Below the pieces are notes generated by a model. That model saw only the letters and a program-made list of their open reading frames with translations. It was not told the origin of the DNA and made no database searches. The position numbers were made by a program, and so were the translations under genes. 64,000 bases of DNA from positions 1,626,001-1,690,000 of the forward strand of contig CATIUR010000001.1 in NCBI GenBank assembly GCA_949592205.1, written 5' to 3'. Below are positions 20,915-32,890 of the stretch, piece by piece; positions within the stretch are counted from its first letter, which is position 1; every line of letters starts with the position of its first letter. This DNA is from Helichrysum umbraculigerum. Lineage: Eukaryota; Streptophyta; Magnoliopsida; Asterales; Asteraceae.

Positions 20915-22477
20915 TAATACTCGGTCCCCAACTTGGAACTTGAGTGGTTTGCGTCTCACGTCAGCATAACTTTTCTGACGATCACGCGCGGCCTTGAGCT
21001 TGTTTTGAATTTCGACGATTCTCTCGGTCGTCTCGTGAATGATTTCTGGACCTGTAAGTTGGCTATCACCAACTTCGGTCCAACAGATAGGTGATCGGCA
21101 CTTACGATCGTACAGTGCCTCGAAGGGTGCAGCCTTAATGCTGGTATGATAACTGTTGTTGTACGAGAACTCGCACAATGGTAGGTGTTTTTCCCAATTT
21201 ACACCGAAGTCTACTACGCAGGCTCGTAGCATGTCTTCTAGTGTTTGAATTGTTCGTTCACTTTGACCGTCAGTTTGAGGATGATATGCGGTACTCATAT
21301 CAAGTCGAGTACCCAGGGATTTTTGAAGTGATTGCCAAAATTGCGAAGTGAAACGACTATCTCTATCGGAGATAATTGAGATTGGAACACCGTGTTTGGT
21401 CACGATTTCCTTCAGATAAATACCGGTTAGGCGTTCCATTTTGTCAGATTCTTTAATTGCCAGGAAGTGAGCAGACTTTGTGAGACGATCCACGATCACC
21501 CAAATGGTATCGCAACCGCTCGAGGACTTGGGTAGTTTGGTTATGGAAGTCCATGGATATTTGTTCCCATTTCTATTCAGGAAGACTGGGTTGTTGAAGT
21601 AAACCAGAGGGTTTTTGATATTCGATTTTAACCTTGGAGCAAGTAAGGCATTTGCTGACATAGGTGGCGATTTCAGCTTTCATGTTTGACCACCAGTAGA
21701 AGTCCTTGATACCGTGGTACATTTTATCGGATCCCGGATGGATAGAATATTTGGACTTGTGAGATTCATCCATCACCAAGTCTCGTAGGTTCCCGAATTT
21801 AGGCAACCAGATTCGATTTGAGAAATACCTAATCCCGTTAGGTTTGACTTCGAATTGTTTATCCATGCCCCGCAAGGCTTCATCTTTGACGTTTTCGTGT
21901 TTCAAGGCTTCGAGTTGAGCAGTGAGAATTTGAATGTTTAAATTGTTGTGAATGGTCACACTGAGGGCTCGGACCCGAAGTGGTTTCACTCACTCTTTTC
22001 GACTGAGGGCATCGGCAACAACATTCGCTTTGCCTGGATGATATTCGAGTTCGCAGTCGTAATCAGTAAGCAACTCGACCCATCGACGTTGCCTCATGTT
22101 GAGATCCTTCTGATCGAATATGTGTTGGAGACTTTTGTGGTCTGTAAATATTGTGCATCTAGTGCCATAGAGGTAATGTCTCCAAACTTTTAATGCAAAA
22201 ATGACGGCTCCTAACTCGAGGTCGTGGGTGGTGTAATTCTTTTCATGAATCTTGAGCTGTCGTGAAGCATAAGCTATGACTTTGTCTCGTTGCATGAGCA
22301 CGCAACCGAGACCTTGATGAGAAGCATCGCAGTATACCACGAAGTCATCAGTGCCTTCGGGTAATGATAGAATAGGAGCACTGCAAAGCTTTTGCTTTAA
22401 GAGTTGGAATGCCGACTCTTGTTTATCAGTCCAGTCAAACTTTTTGTCATTCTGGGTCAGAGTCGTGAGTGGTAAGG
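20915..22477 (-). pseudogene. Tekay-2 RNase H and integrase piece
   Basis: From right to left this encodes the end of the RT connection (LTTLTQ), RNase H (VVYCDASHQGLGCVLMQ, TDHKSLQHI), the integrase zinc finger (HPGSDKMYH, CLTCSK) and the DDE core (VDRLTKSAHF, SDRDSRF, HPQTDGQSERT). Decay is clear: a TGA replaces an Arg codon just after the SRKE motif near 21990, and near 21550-21585 a Trp codon has become TAG followed by a one-base insertion. Both ends are set by younger insertions, with TSDs TTAAG (left) and CTATC (right). Confidence 0.88.
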
Positions 22478-22482
22478 CTATC

Positions 22483-24195
22483 TGATGTGTTGAATCCAGT
22501 TATAAAATTTATCGTTGATAAGTAAACCAAAAAGTACCGAGCTAGACCAAAACACAACCGGGCAGTGAACCCTGTCGAGTGGTAGTATAGTTTGGTAAGT
22601 TCGGGTTCGAACACAGGGAATGTGAGTTTAAGAATTATATTCACGTGCAAGTAATTTATACAGAAAAGTAAATGTGGGGTTTTTTTGTGACCGAGTTGTC
22701 ACGTTGCTTAAAAACTACAATCTTTAATTAATCTAGGCAGGTGGACTCTGAAGAGTCGGTTTAATTGTTTGGAACTTTCAAATATTAAAAACAATGCTTG
22801 CTTGGATTATTTCACTAGTGATTTCGGGGTGTAGAATTAAAACCGGTTTATACAATGCATTTGTAAATCTTAATTAAGCATAAGATTAACGTTCGCTATC
22901 ACCTACAAACCTTAACTTTGATTTACTAACCATACAATTTAATCTAGTAACGGACGTTCGCTATGGTTACCGTCTTGCACATTTGAGCTCTAATTTTCTA
23001 GCTTATTCCAAAACTACGTTCGCAATGTTTGTTCAATTACTTATAGACAAATAATCGATGATAACTTACTGAGTAGAAAACGTTCGCTATATCCACTAGT
23101 AAATCACCAAATAAGTTAAAACAATCAAACTAAGCTCAAATGCACAAGGTTCGCGATTAAACATAAAGTCAATTATCACAAGTTTATAATTCATCCAAAA
23201 TGAAAGACGTTCGCCATATTCATCAACTCATACGTTTTAGCTCATTTGTGTAACTCATACCAAATTTCACAACCGCAAACAATGGCTCATTCATACATCG
23301 ACATACAAATGATAGGTATTTTTAATAAGCAACAAACATTCGCTATAGTTGCTTAGCTAAAATACCAACAAGTTCTACAACAAACAAGCTAGTTACATAC
23401 AAATTAATGGATGAATCATAAACTCAAAACATAAATCAAACACCAAAATATACACCCTTAATCAACTAGTTAATTTATCCAAGCAAGCATACAAATCTAG
23501 CCACTAATCATAATCATATTAAAGCAAACACATATAATCATTGAAATCAAAGGAAACATAATTATATTGAATAAAAATGCAAACCGAGTGATTACAATGT
23601 TTGGATGATGATTCTTCGTGTCCGAATGATATAATATGATGAGATATCTTCAAGGTGATGAAAATGGCTTGAAAACCCTAAAAAATCGCCATGGAGGCTG
23701 ATATTTTCGGAGATGATGAGTTAGGTGAGAAATGAGGAAGAAAGGGTGTTTAAAGGGTCAAAAAGTGCTCTGCCGACACTAGAACCCGGCTGCTAAACAC
23801 CCCTACCCGGCTGCTCCTCTAGGCTTAAAATGAAGGATTTTTTCTGTTACCGATTTTTGAAAAGAACCCGGCTGCTTCCCTATAGAACCCGGCGGCTTCT
23901 CCTATTTTTCAGCAGACCATATTTTTCAGATTTGTAGATCTCTGAAATACGAACGTTTGGCCGCCTGAATCACCTCAATCCGAGTTCGTATGAGGGAGAT
24001 ATGGCCAAAACGGTGCAGCATAGCCAAATCTGAAAACTCTTTCATCTTTTCATCCATTCTTTCTCAATCTTCAACCTAAACACATGAAATCAATTTCCAA
24101 CTAAATAAGTACCAAAAGTTCATGAAATCGACTAGAAACAAGTACAAAAACAATGATATCGCGAGAGATAAACATGTACAAAACGAGCGATATCA
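22483..24195 (-). repeat. 3' LTR of the non-autonomous element
   Basis: This is the downstream LTR in minus-strand sense. Near 23785-23905 it has four copies of the motif ACCCGGCTGCT or close variants (ACCCGGCGGCT). A second dispersed motif, ACGTTCGC or close variants often followed by TAT, recurs between about 22890 and 23345. Confidence 0.93.
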
Positions 24196-25735
24196 AATAT
24201 CCCCACACTTGAACTTTGCTTGTCCTCAAGCAAACTATGATTTACATTCCAAAACACATACCTCTTGCATTTAGAATTTAAGAACAAGGTTTTACAAAAT
24301 ATAACTAACCACAATTGCAAAAGTAATCATGTTAGTAGCATGAATACAAACATAGAAAACCTTAAATAAATTTGTCAAGCTTGAATGCACAACTTAGCAC
24401 CTCTCAATAGGAAATGTGTTTCAATCACTCAACTCTCAATTTGATCAAGATTGGGAATGGAATAGATAAACACTCAAATAGCTAAGTCGTGATGCGTTAT
24501 TACCATAGGCTTGTCAAAAGATCAAATCTCCACCGACTAGGCGTGAGCACCAAATGAAGTATCAAAAGAGGTATTCTAACAATGTGTTATAATTATTAGT
24601 GTGATGGTGAAATTGTGATATGGTAGACACTTTTATAAATTGTTGAAAATGGTAGTCAAAAATTTGTATGTTGTGTTACCTTGAAACTAAAATGAAAATG
24701 TGATCTCAATTAACCTTAGGCTTCAACTTTGATCATCTAACAATATTTCTTCAATTCTTGCCTTCTTAGTTATATTTCATCAACTTTTGTCTATGACTTC
24801 ATTTGTGCTTCTAGTTTGCTCAAAAAGTTTCTTGAATTTCACCTTGGTTTTGCTTCCTTGAATCAATAATCTTCATATAATAATCTTCAAAAGGTTGATT
24901 TGAAATCACATTTTATAAATCGATTTGAAATGTTACAAGGCAACTTTTAAACTTTTGACTACACAAAAATAAGGCTAGGGTATTAATTGTGATGAAAATG
25001 TAAGTGAAAAGTATCTAGGGGTTTCTTAGCACTAAAAATGAGTGCTAACGACCTGGGTGGACTAGTTATAAATGGTTTTAAAATAAAAACTGAAAATCTA
25101 AAACCTAATGAATACCAATTCATCGTCTACTTCACCTATATCACATGAATATGATCCCACAGCGGTCTTGAAATGCATCATTAAGGCAAGTTCTAGAATA
25201 AACTACAAACACCGGCACACTCATAGCAATTGGAATAAATGAACACTAAGGATAAGTGTTTTCAGTTTAAGGCACAAGTATCCTCACAATTTTCAGTAGG
25301 GCTATAAATGTGCTAGTTATGCAATTCACCCAATGAGGTTGCTCTATGACAAATTTATCATGCAAGAGGTAAGATTTAATTACTTTCAACAAAATTTATC
25401 AATTACATTACTAAAGCAATTAATCTTAAAAGGACAAACTAATTCAAGTGAATAATAACCTCCCCACACTTAATATTTGCATTGTCCTCAATGCAACAAA
25501 ATATAATGTATGAAATAAGCATAAGTGTGAAAGGTAAAAGGGAGCGAGTACTTCCCGGGGGTTTTTGCATGTTCTTATTCTTGATTAACCTTCAAACTTT
25601 CCATTCCTTTCAGGCACATTCTCATTATAGCACAAGGTTTCCATCTTCAATCATCACTTCAAGATACGGGTTCACCTCCCGCAAGGTGCTTGGTTTATTT
25701 ACGAGTCTCAAAGCTTGACTCAACCATTCCACCTA
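24196..25735 (-). other. Internal non-coding region with two PPT-like sites
   Basis: There is no supported ORF over 1.5 kb. The PPT next to the 3' LTR reads AGTGTGGGGATATT on the minus strand (24196-24209). A second, similar site at about 25462-25497 (AGTGTGGGGAGG on the minus strand) is preceded by the same kind of context, TTGAGGACAA. The region in between is AT-rich and shows no further structure I can name. Confidence 0.7.
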
Positions 25736-26923
25736 TCAAGGTGGATCATCTAACACAACTTCGATGCCTTTCCAATCGTATTCGATCAAGAGGAAATTTT
25801 CTTTGGTTTTTCGATTGATATAGCATTCCTCCAAAATGGAGATACCAATAAACCAACACCCTTCTTGTAATATGATTTTAGTCCAAATAATAATACATCT
25901 TTCGAGTGTACATTCCCTACTTTCCACCGACAAAAACATACTACGAGGGACTTCCATATCACCAAAGTCATCAAAAGGCCTATGGTTCATCAGATCTTTA
26001 TGAAATACAAAGTTTAGGCTTTTTGTACTTTTGCTAACAATTCCTTTATCCATATCAACCTTAAACTCACCAACGTCTTTTAATGATGTCGACTCTTGCA
26101 AATCTGAAAGGAACGGGTCGGGGGGTTTTGGCTCTTTTTCAGGTACGAAATCATAACCACATGGAAGCTTATTAATGGTAGAATCTGTTAGTGATGCTTG
26201 TGGTGAACTCTCGATGGACAACATAATGTCTTCTTTTAATTCTTCCTCCATAGAGTTCTCCACTTTTGATTCCATCATCTCTAACAATTTTGCCTCAGTC
26301 ATTTTACCATTTCCATTATCCACAAACTCTTGAAGCTCCCCATTATCTAAACCAAGTAATGCATACAACTCATCATCCGAGTCTAGAAAATAAAACTTTT
26401 GAGAGACTTTATTGTCTAGCACATCTACTCGCTTATCATTTTGAAGGATTATGATTTCCTCCCCGAGCTTAGTTTCCACCTTATTTTCCAGCTCTACAGC
26501 TTCAAACCTTGGTGGAACAGAAATTTCCACAACTTCAACCAACTTTTCTTCATTTGAATCTTCAAAGTTTGAGTTTTCAAAACCCGCATTTTCCTTAAAC
26601 TGTGGTTCAAAGTCATGTAATTCCTGCAAAACAACTTGTTCATTTTCATGAGGATAATAAGTTAATTCATTATTTTCGTCCTCCTCATCCTCGCTATCAT
26701 CTTGAAAAACACAGTTTGAAGAATATGGCGAATAATCATTAGTATAATAGTCATTATGCTCCATAGCTTCAACATCATCCCAATACTCCATTGCATTAGA
26801 AAATGTATCATATGGCTCTTCATGATATGGCTTAATATTCCAATCAAATATTTCGTCCCACTCTCTACTATGTCTTTCCGTTTGCTCAATAGCTTCTCTC
26901 AACAACCTTTCAAGATTAGACAT
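25736..26923 (-). CDS. Unknown acidic 395-aa protein of the non-autonomous element
   Basis: This is the only long ORF in the element. It starts with MSNLERLLREAIEQTERHSR about 170 bp inside the PBS, in the gag position. The N-terminal half is very acidic and Tyr/Asn-rich (DDSEDEEDEN near residue 77). The middle has Glu/Val/Lys-rich, possibly coiled segments, followed by a PEKEPKPPDPF stretch. The C-terminal part is more hydrophobic (about 340-385). There is no zinc knuckle, DTG protease or RT motif, and I do not recognise a family. Its intactness in a young element suggests it is either useful or newly captured. A structural, gag-replacing role and a host-derived capture are both speculation. 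Confidence 0.6.
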   Translation of the reverse strand: MSNLERLLREAIEQTERHSREWDEIFDWNIKPYHEEPYDTFSNAMEYWDDVEAMEHNDYYTNDYSPYSSNCVFQDDSEDEEDENNELTYYPHENEQVVLQELHDFEPQFKENAGFENSNFEDSNEEKLVEVVEISVPPRFEAVELENKVETKLGEEIIILQNDKRVDVLDNKVSQKFYFLDSDDELYALLGLDNGELQEFVDNGNGKMTEAKLLEMMESKVENSMEEELKEDIMLSIESSPQASLTDSTINKLPCGYDFVPEKEPKPPDPFLSDLQESTSLKDVGEFKVDMDKGIVSKSTKSLNFVFHKDLMNHRPFDDFGDMEVPRSMFLSVESRECTLERCIIIWTKIILQEGCWFIGISILEECYINRKTKENFLLIEYDWKGIEVVLDDPP

Positions 26924-27091
26924 TGGAGCTAAAGCAAATTTGCTACAACATGAAAACTAAAAATTATTAAACATAACAACTCAATACAAAATAACAAAAC
27001 AATAAAAATATATACAAGTAACTTTCTTGAAATAAATTTCAAGAGAGGATCAATTAACTACACTTAAATCAAATTCTCAAAATAGGCACAT

Positions 27092-27109
27092 TCCCCGGCA
27101 GCGGCGCCA
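27092..27109 (-). other. Primer-binding site, tRNA-Asp type
   Basis: On the minus strand this is TGGCGCCGCTGCCGGGGA, identical to the Athila PBS at 5693-5710. The spacing to the LTR edge is like that in Athila. Confidence 0.9.
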
Positions 27110-27115
27110 AAAACT

Positions 27116-28828
27116 TGATGTGTTGAATCCAGTTATAAAATTTATCGTTGATAAGTAAACCAAAAAGTACCGAGCTAGACCAAAACACAACCGGGCAGTG
27201 GACCCTGTCGAGTGGTAGTATAGTTTGGTAAGTTCGGGTTCGAACACAGGGAATGTGAGTTTAAGAATTATATTCACGTGCAAGTAATTTATACAGAAAA
27301 GTAAATGTGGGGTTTTTTTGTGACCGAGTTGTCACGTTGCTTAAAAACTACAATCTTTAATTAATCTAGGCAGGTGGACTCTGAAGAGTCGGTTTAATTG
27401 TTTGGAACTTTCAAATATTAAAAACAATGCTTGCTTGGATTATTTCACTAGTGATTTCGGGGTGTAGAATTAAAACCGGTTTATACAATGCATTTGTAAA
27501 TCTTAATTAAGCATAAGATTAACGTTCGCTATCACCTACAAACCTTAACTTTGATTTACTAACCATACAATTTAATCTAGTAACGGACGTTCGCTATGGT
27601 TACCGTCTTGCACATTTGAGCTCTAATTTTCTAGCTTATTCCAAAACTACGTTCGCAATGTTTGTTCAATTACTTATAGACAAATAATCGATGATAACTT
27701 ACTGAGTAGAAAACGTTCGCTATATCCACTAGTAAATCACCAAATAAGTTAAAACAATCAAACTAAGCTCAAATGCACAAGGTTCGCGATTAAACATAAA
27801 GTCAATTATCACAAGTTTATAATTCATCCAAAATGAAAGACGTTCGCCATATTCATCAACTCATACGTTTTAGCTCATTTGTGTAACTCATACCAAATTT
27901 CACAACCGCAAACAATGGCTCATTCATACATCGACATACAAATGATAGGTATTTTTAATAAGCAACAAACATTCGCTATAGTTGCTTAGCTAAAATACCA
28001 ACAAGTTCTACAACAAACAAGCTAGTTACATACAAATTAATGGATGAATCATAAACTCAAAACATAAATCAAACACCAAAATATACACCCTTAATCAACT
28101 AGTTAATTTATCCAAGCAAGCATACAAATCTAGCCACTAATCATAATCATATTAAAGCAAACACATATAATCATTGAAATCAAAGGAAACATAATTATAT
28201 TGAATAAAAATGCAAACCGAGTGATTACAATGTTTGGATGATGATTCTTCGTGTCCGAATGATATAATATGATGAGATATCTTCAAGGTGATGAAAATGG
28301 CTTGAAAACCCTAAAAAATCGCCATGGAGGCTGATATTTTCGGAGATGATGAGTTAGGTGAGAAATGAGGAAGAAAGGGTGTTTAAAGGGTCAAAAAGTG
28401 CTCTGCCGACACTAGAACCCGGCTGCTAAACACCCCTACCCGGCTGCTCCTCTAGGCTTAAAATGAAGGATTTTTTCTGTTACCGATTTTTGAAAAGAAC
28501 CCGGCTGCTTCCCTATAGAACCCGGCGGCTTCTCCTATTTTTCAGCAGACCATATTTTTCAGATTTGTAGATCTCTGAAATACGAACGTTTGGCTGCCTG
28601 AATCACCTCAATCCGAGTTCGTATGAGGGAGATATGGCCAAAACGGTGCAGCATAGCCAAATCTGAAAACTCTTTCATCTTTTCATCCATTCTTTCTCAA
28701 TCTTCAACCTAAACACATGAAATCAATTTCCAACTAAATAAGTACCAAAAGTTCATGAAATCGACTAGAAACAAGTACAAAAACAATGATATCGCGAGAG
28801 ATAAACATGTACAAAACGAGCGATATCA
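27116..28828 (-). repeat. 5' LTR of the non-autonomous element
   Basis: This LTR is the same length as, and nearly identical to, 22483-24195, and is followed by the TSD copy CTATC. It carries the same ACCCGGCTGCT cluster at about 28418-28538. A weak TATA-like TTTAAAC lies just downstream of the cluster in minus-strand sense. Confidence 0.93.
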
Positions 28829-28833
28829 CTATC

Positions 28834-30999
28834 TTGGAGAAATTTTCAATGAATCGTCGGTAGTACCCGGCAAGACCCAAAAATTGGCGTACTTCGGTCG
28901 GAGTGGTGGGTGCTTGCCAGCCCTTGATAGCTTCAATTTTTGATGGGTCAACGTGAATCCCCTGACTGTCGATCACGTGACCAAGGAATTGAACTGTTTG
29001 AATCCAAAACTCACACTTAGAGAATTTGGCTTAGAGCTCCTCGTGTTTAAGTAGCTCTAGGATGGTTTTGAGATGTTGCGCGTGTTCTTGTTCGCTTCGT
29101 GAATATATGAGGATGTCATCGATGAAGACAATGACAAACTTGTCAAGGTAAGGTTTACACACCCGATTCATAAGGTCCATGAATACAGCCGGTGCGTTGG
29201 TTAGACCGAATGACATTACTTGGAATTCGTAATGTCCATAGCGGGTTCGGAAAGCGGTTTTCGGAATATCGGCGTCGCGAACCCGCAATTGATGATAACC
29301 GGATCGGAGATCAATCTTTGAATAACAACTCGATCCTTGAAGTTGGTCGAACAGGTCATCGATTCGGGGAAGTGGGTATCGGTTCTTGACGGTCAACTTG
29401 TTCAACTCTCGGTAGTCAATACACATTCGGAAAGAACCATCTTTCTTTTTGACAAATAGGACCGGAGCTCCCCAAGGTGAAGAACTATGCCTGATGAATC
29501 CTCTTTCCAGAAGTTCCTGTAAATGGGCAGACAACTCCTGAAGTTCGGATGGAGCTAAACGATATGGTGCTCGCGCCACCGGCGCAGCACCCGGCACGAG
29601 ATCAATTGAGAACTCAACCTGTCTTGGTGGTGGTAGACCAGGCAGTTCCTCAGGAAAGACTTCAGGAAAGTCTCGGACAATTGGTACATCCTCAAGTCGC
29701 TTCTCCTCCGACTTTTTCTCCATGATGTGAGCGAGGATTGCGGGATAGCCCTTTTTCAGAAATTTGCGGGTTTTCAAGCAAGACATGATATTGAGCCTCG
29801 TCCCACCGGTCTCCCCCTGTATGATTAAAGTTCCACCGGTGGCGAGAGGTATACGAATAACTTTGTCGCCACAGACAATTTCAGCCCGATGCTTGGACAA
29901 CCAGTCCATTCCAACAATGACATCGAAACTTCCTATCTTAACAGGCATGAGATCTATTGAGAAAATTTTGTCAGCTAGATTTAAAGTTCAATTTGGGATC
30001 ACACTCTTGGTTTCCATAAGTTTACCGTTTGCAAGCTCTACCGTGTACTTAACATCTAAGGCAACCGGGGTGATGTCAAGTAGTGGGCAAAACTCATTAG
30101 AAATAAAACTCCTATCAACGCCAGTATCAAACAGAATTGAAGCAGTTAAATTGTTGAGGAGGAACATACCCGTGACCACATTCGGGTCTTGACGGGCGTC
30201 CCCAGATTTGAGCACGAAGGCTTTTCCTTTGACGTTGTTGTTGTTGTTCTTCCGTTTGGGACATGCATCCCTGAAATGTCCCTTGGGTTGTTGGTTGTTG
30301 TTTTGTGATTTAGGGGCTTGGCAGTCTTTGGATGAATGCCCGTACTTCCTGCAGTTGTTGCAAGGAGATCTGCAGGGGCCATGGTGGTGGTAGTTACACT
30401 TGGAACAATATGGTCTGTCCCCAGTGTAGGTGCGTTTGGGTTCGGTGTTGGTGTTGTAGGCTTGGATGGCATTGGACTTTTTGTTTTGGTGGCTGCTGTG
30501 TGGTTCGGTGGATTTACGTTTGTTGTTGTTGAATTTCTCGCGGCTGACCACCAGTGCCATGAGCTCGTGTGCTAGCCTGATAGCACTTTCGGTGGTGGTT
30601 GGTTGTGATGAGGCGACACTTCCTTGAATGCTCTCGGGAAGGCCGCGGATGTACTTCTTAACTCCCTTTTTCTCTGGTTCCACCAGACTAGGGCACAGGG
30701 ACGCGTATTGCTGGAACTGGATGGTGTATCCCTCAATATCGGTCCCCTGCACAGCTAGTTGCCAGAACTCCTCTTCTAATCGGTGTATCTCTTCCTCGGG
30801 ACAATACTTCTCCCTCAGTTTGTTCTTCAACTCGGCCCAAGGTAGCTGGTTAGCTATCTCAAGACCCACAGAGTTGGCATGAGCGTTCCACCATGTGAGG
30901 GCTCCTTCCTGAAAAGTGTAGGCGGCAAACTTTACCTTGTTTTCCTCGGTGCAGTTGCATAGGCTGAAAACAGATTCTATGCGTTCTATCCATCGGCTC
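28834..30999 (-). pseudogene. Tekay-2 gag, protease and reverse transcriptase piece
   Basis: From right to left this encodes the gag core, zinc-knuckle region, protease, RT with FIDDILIYS and the connection to RNase H (QFLGLAGYYRRF). Lesions seen: the second knuckle has lost its first half, so the frame runs straight into GHFRDACPK; the protease site reads DTGVD instead of the usual DTGAD; a Cys codon is TGA at about 29986; and a Tyr codon in HEELYAKF is TAA at about 29029. It is bounded by the CTATC insertion (left) and the GGCTC solo LTR (right). Confidence 0.88.
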
Positions 31000-31799
31000 T
31001 GTAACAACCGGTCAAAAAGTCAATTTTCGCGTCAAATTTAAAAATTTAAATGATTGTACTTTTAGATACAGTTATATCCAAATATTCGAAAACTTTATAT
31101 ATATAATTATATATATATATATATATAATTATATACATATAACTCACAATGATTATTTAATAATCACACTCGAAAGCGTAAGTCGTTTTAATTTAAAACG
31201 CATCCCAAGTATCTGAAACCGCGCGAAAACAACTTATTAAACTTTAAGTTCCAAAATAATGTTTTTATAAAATATTTTGGTTCAAAAACATTTCGAAAGA
31301 ATATAAATAAATTTTAGAATTTAAAATGTTATTTTAATTTACGATCGGGTACAAAAACACGGGCATTTTGTACTGTGGTTGGAGACCACAGTCCCCAAGA
31401 TGGGGATCTGCGTTTGGGTAAAAACCCAAACACACCCTCTTCCATTTCATTTCTTCCTTGCTTTTTCACTCACCAAATTCTCTCCATCTACACCCACCAC
31501 CACCGTCGGCCACCGCCACCACCGGCGACCACCACCACCACCGCCGCCATCATCATCATCATCATCTTCGGAATAATCATCATCATCAACAAGCATTCAT
31601 CACCATCACCACCTTCATCTTCATCATCAAGAACACCACCATCATCAAACCCCCGATCTTCAAATCGTAAGGATTCGCACTCTTTTCTTTGTTATTTCTT
31701 GTTAAAAACACTTAATATACCATGTATTAGTGTTATATCAACTTATTATGTCCAAAAACACCATTAAAACGCTTTAAAAGTCAAAAATTTGCATAAAAA

Positions 31800-32035
31800 T
31801 CGCGAACAGCGAGTTTCGCGAGTTGAGATCCAATCTCAACTCGCCTTGCGAAACTCGCCTTGCGAAACTCAACTCGCCTTGCGAAACTCGCCTTGCGAAA
31901 CTCAACTCGCCTTGCGAAACTCACCTTGCGAAACTCGCCTTGCGAAACTCGCCTTGCGAAACTCAACTTGCGAAACTCAACTTGCGAAACTCCACTTGCG
32001 AAACTCAACTTGCAGAACTCAACTTGCAAAACTTT
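31800..32035. repeat. TTGCGAAACTC tandem array in LTR-D
   Basis: About 15 units of 11-17 bp with the core TTGCGAAACTC are joined by GCC, AACTCGCC or AAC. The array follows the AAATCGTAAGGATTC donor-like site, so it takes the place of the palindrome arrays of the related LTRs, but here the units are mostly direct repeats. Confidence 0.85.
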
Positions 32036-32589
32036 TATAATAAAATGTAAATGTTTACCAAAAGATAATACTTTGACATTAAAGTTTAAAAATGATATAA
32101 AAATTTGATTTCAATAATAAAAGTACTATTTACAAACACTTTGGACATAATGTAGTTTCGTGAACACTAGCATGGATGGTCAACTTAAACATCCATATAC
32201 TTATTAAATCTCATGCGTTTTGGACGTTAGGAGATTTCGGACTAGACTTGGGTTTTAAGCTTTGCTAGCACTCGCACTTTACTTAACTCAACAGGTGAGT
32301 TCATAGCCCCTCTTTTCAAACTGTTTTACTGTTTTGGGGTGAGATGCATACTCGTTATTTACTATTCAAAAACCTATTTATGAAGTTACTCATTGTAAAT
32401 GATTTACAATTACTCGCACTAGACTAGGGTACTAGTCATCATTGTAAAACTCAGAAGAGATAGATTTCATGAACACGGACTCTTCTAGATATAATGGGTT
32501 ATCTAGACACTTAACTCAAACCCCAAGAACCTTGATAGCTGTAGACTACTATTGCGAAATACTAGCTCATTAGAGAACGTAATATTCGT

Positions 32590-32890
32590 GATTAGAATAC
32601 AAGAATCTAGAAACCAAGAAATCAAGGCACAAGAAACTAGAACCTAAGAAACTAAAAATCCCGAAATACAAGAAAACAAGAACTATAAAACAAGAAACCT
32701 AGAAACAAGAAAACGAGAACTCAAGATAACAGGAAATTAGATATCAAGAAGTTAGACAACAAGAAACTAGAACTCAAGGACTAGAAGACAAGAAACACTA
32801 GATTCAAGAAACTAGAAATCAAGATAGATCAAGGACTTATGTGCAAGATCAAGAACTTATGTGCAAGATCAAGAACTATGTGCAAGGTCA
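32590..32890 (+). repeat. AAGAAACTAGAA-rich low-complexity tract in LTR-D
   Basis: The sequence consists of degenerate repeats around CAAGAAACTAGAA, followed by three AAGATCAAGAACTTATGTGC-like units (about 32828-32890). On this strand it is purine-rich and would be unstructured RNA. Confidence 0.7.

Larger units (their letters stand above)
22483..28828 (-). mobile_element. Non-autonomous LTR retrotransposon (LARD-like), tRNA-Asp primed
   Basis: This 6346-bp element has two 1713-bp LTRs (22483-24195 and 27116-28828; TGATGTGTTG...GATATCA), a perfect TSD CTATC (22478-22482, 28829-28833), a minus-strand tRNA-Asp PBS (27092-27109) and a PPT. I saw only two differences between the LTRs (GGCAGTGAAC/GGCAGTGGAC and GGCCGCC/GGCTGCC), so it is very young. 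No gag, protease, RT or integrase is present; the internal 2.9 kb holds one unknown ORF. The PBS and PPT context point to an Athila/Tat-type partner supplying enzymes in trans. It interrupts the Tekay-2 RT. Confidence 0.92.

Noticed and set aside
25482..26651. Plus-strand ORFs over the non-autonomous element
   Set aside because: They are short, and those at 26266-26651 are antisense to the 395-aa ORF; none has a domain, and the element's PBS and PPT fix minus-strand sense.
31789..32108. Overlapping repeat-protein ORFs in LTR-D, possibly an LRR-like or antifreeze-like repeat
   Set aside because: The TTGCGAAACTC array gives similar ORFs in several frames and on both strands, so it is not selected as protein.
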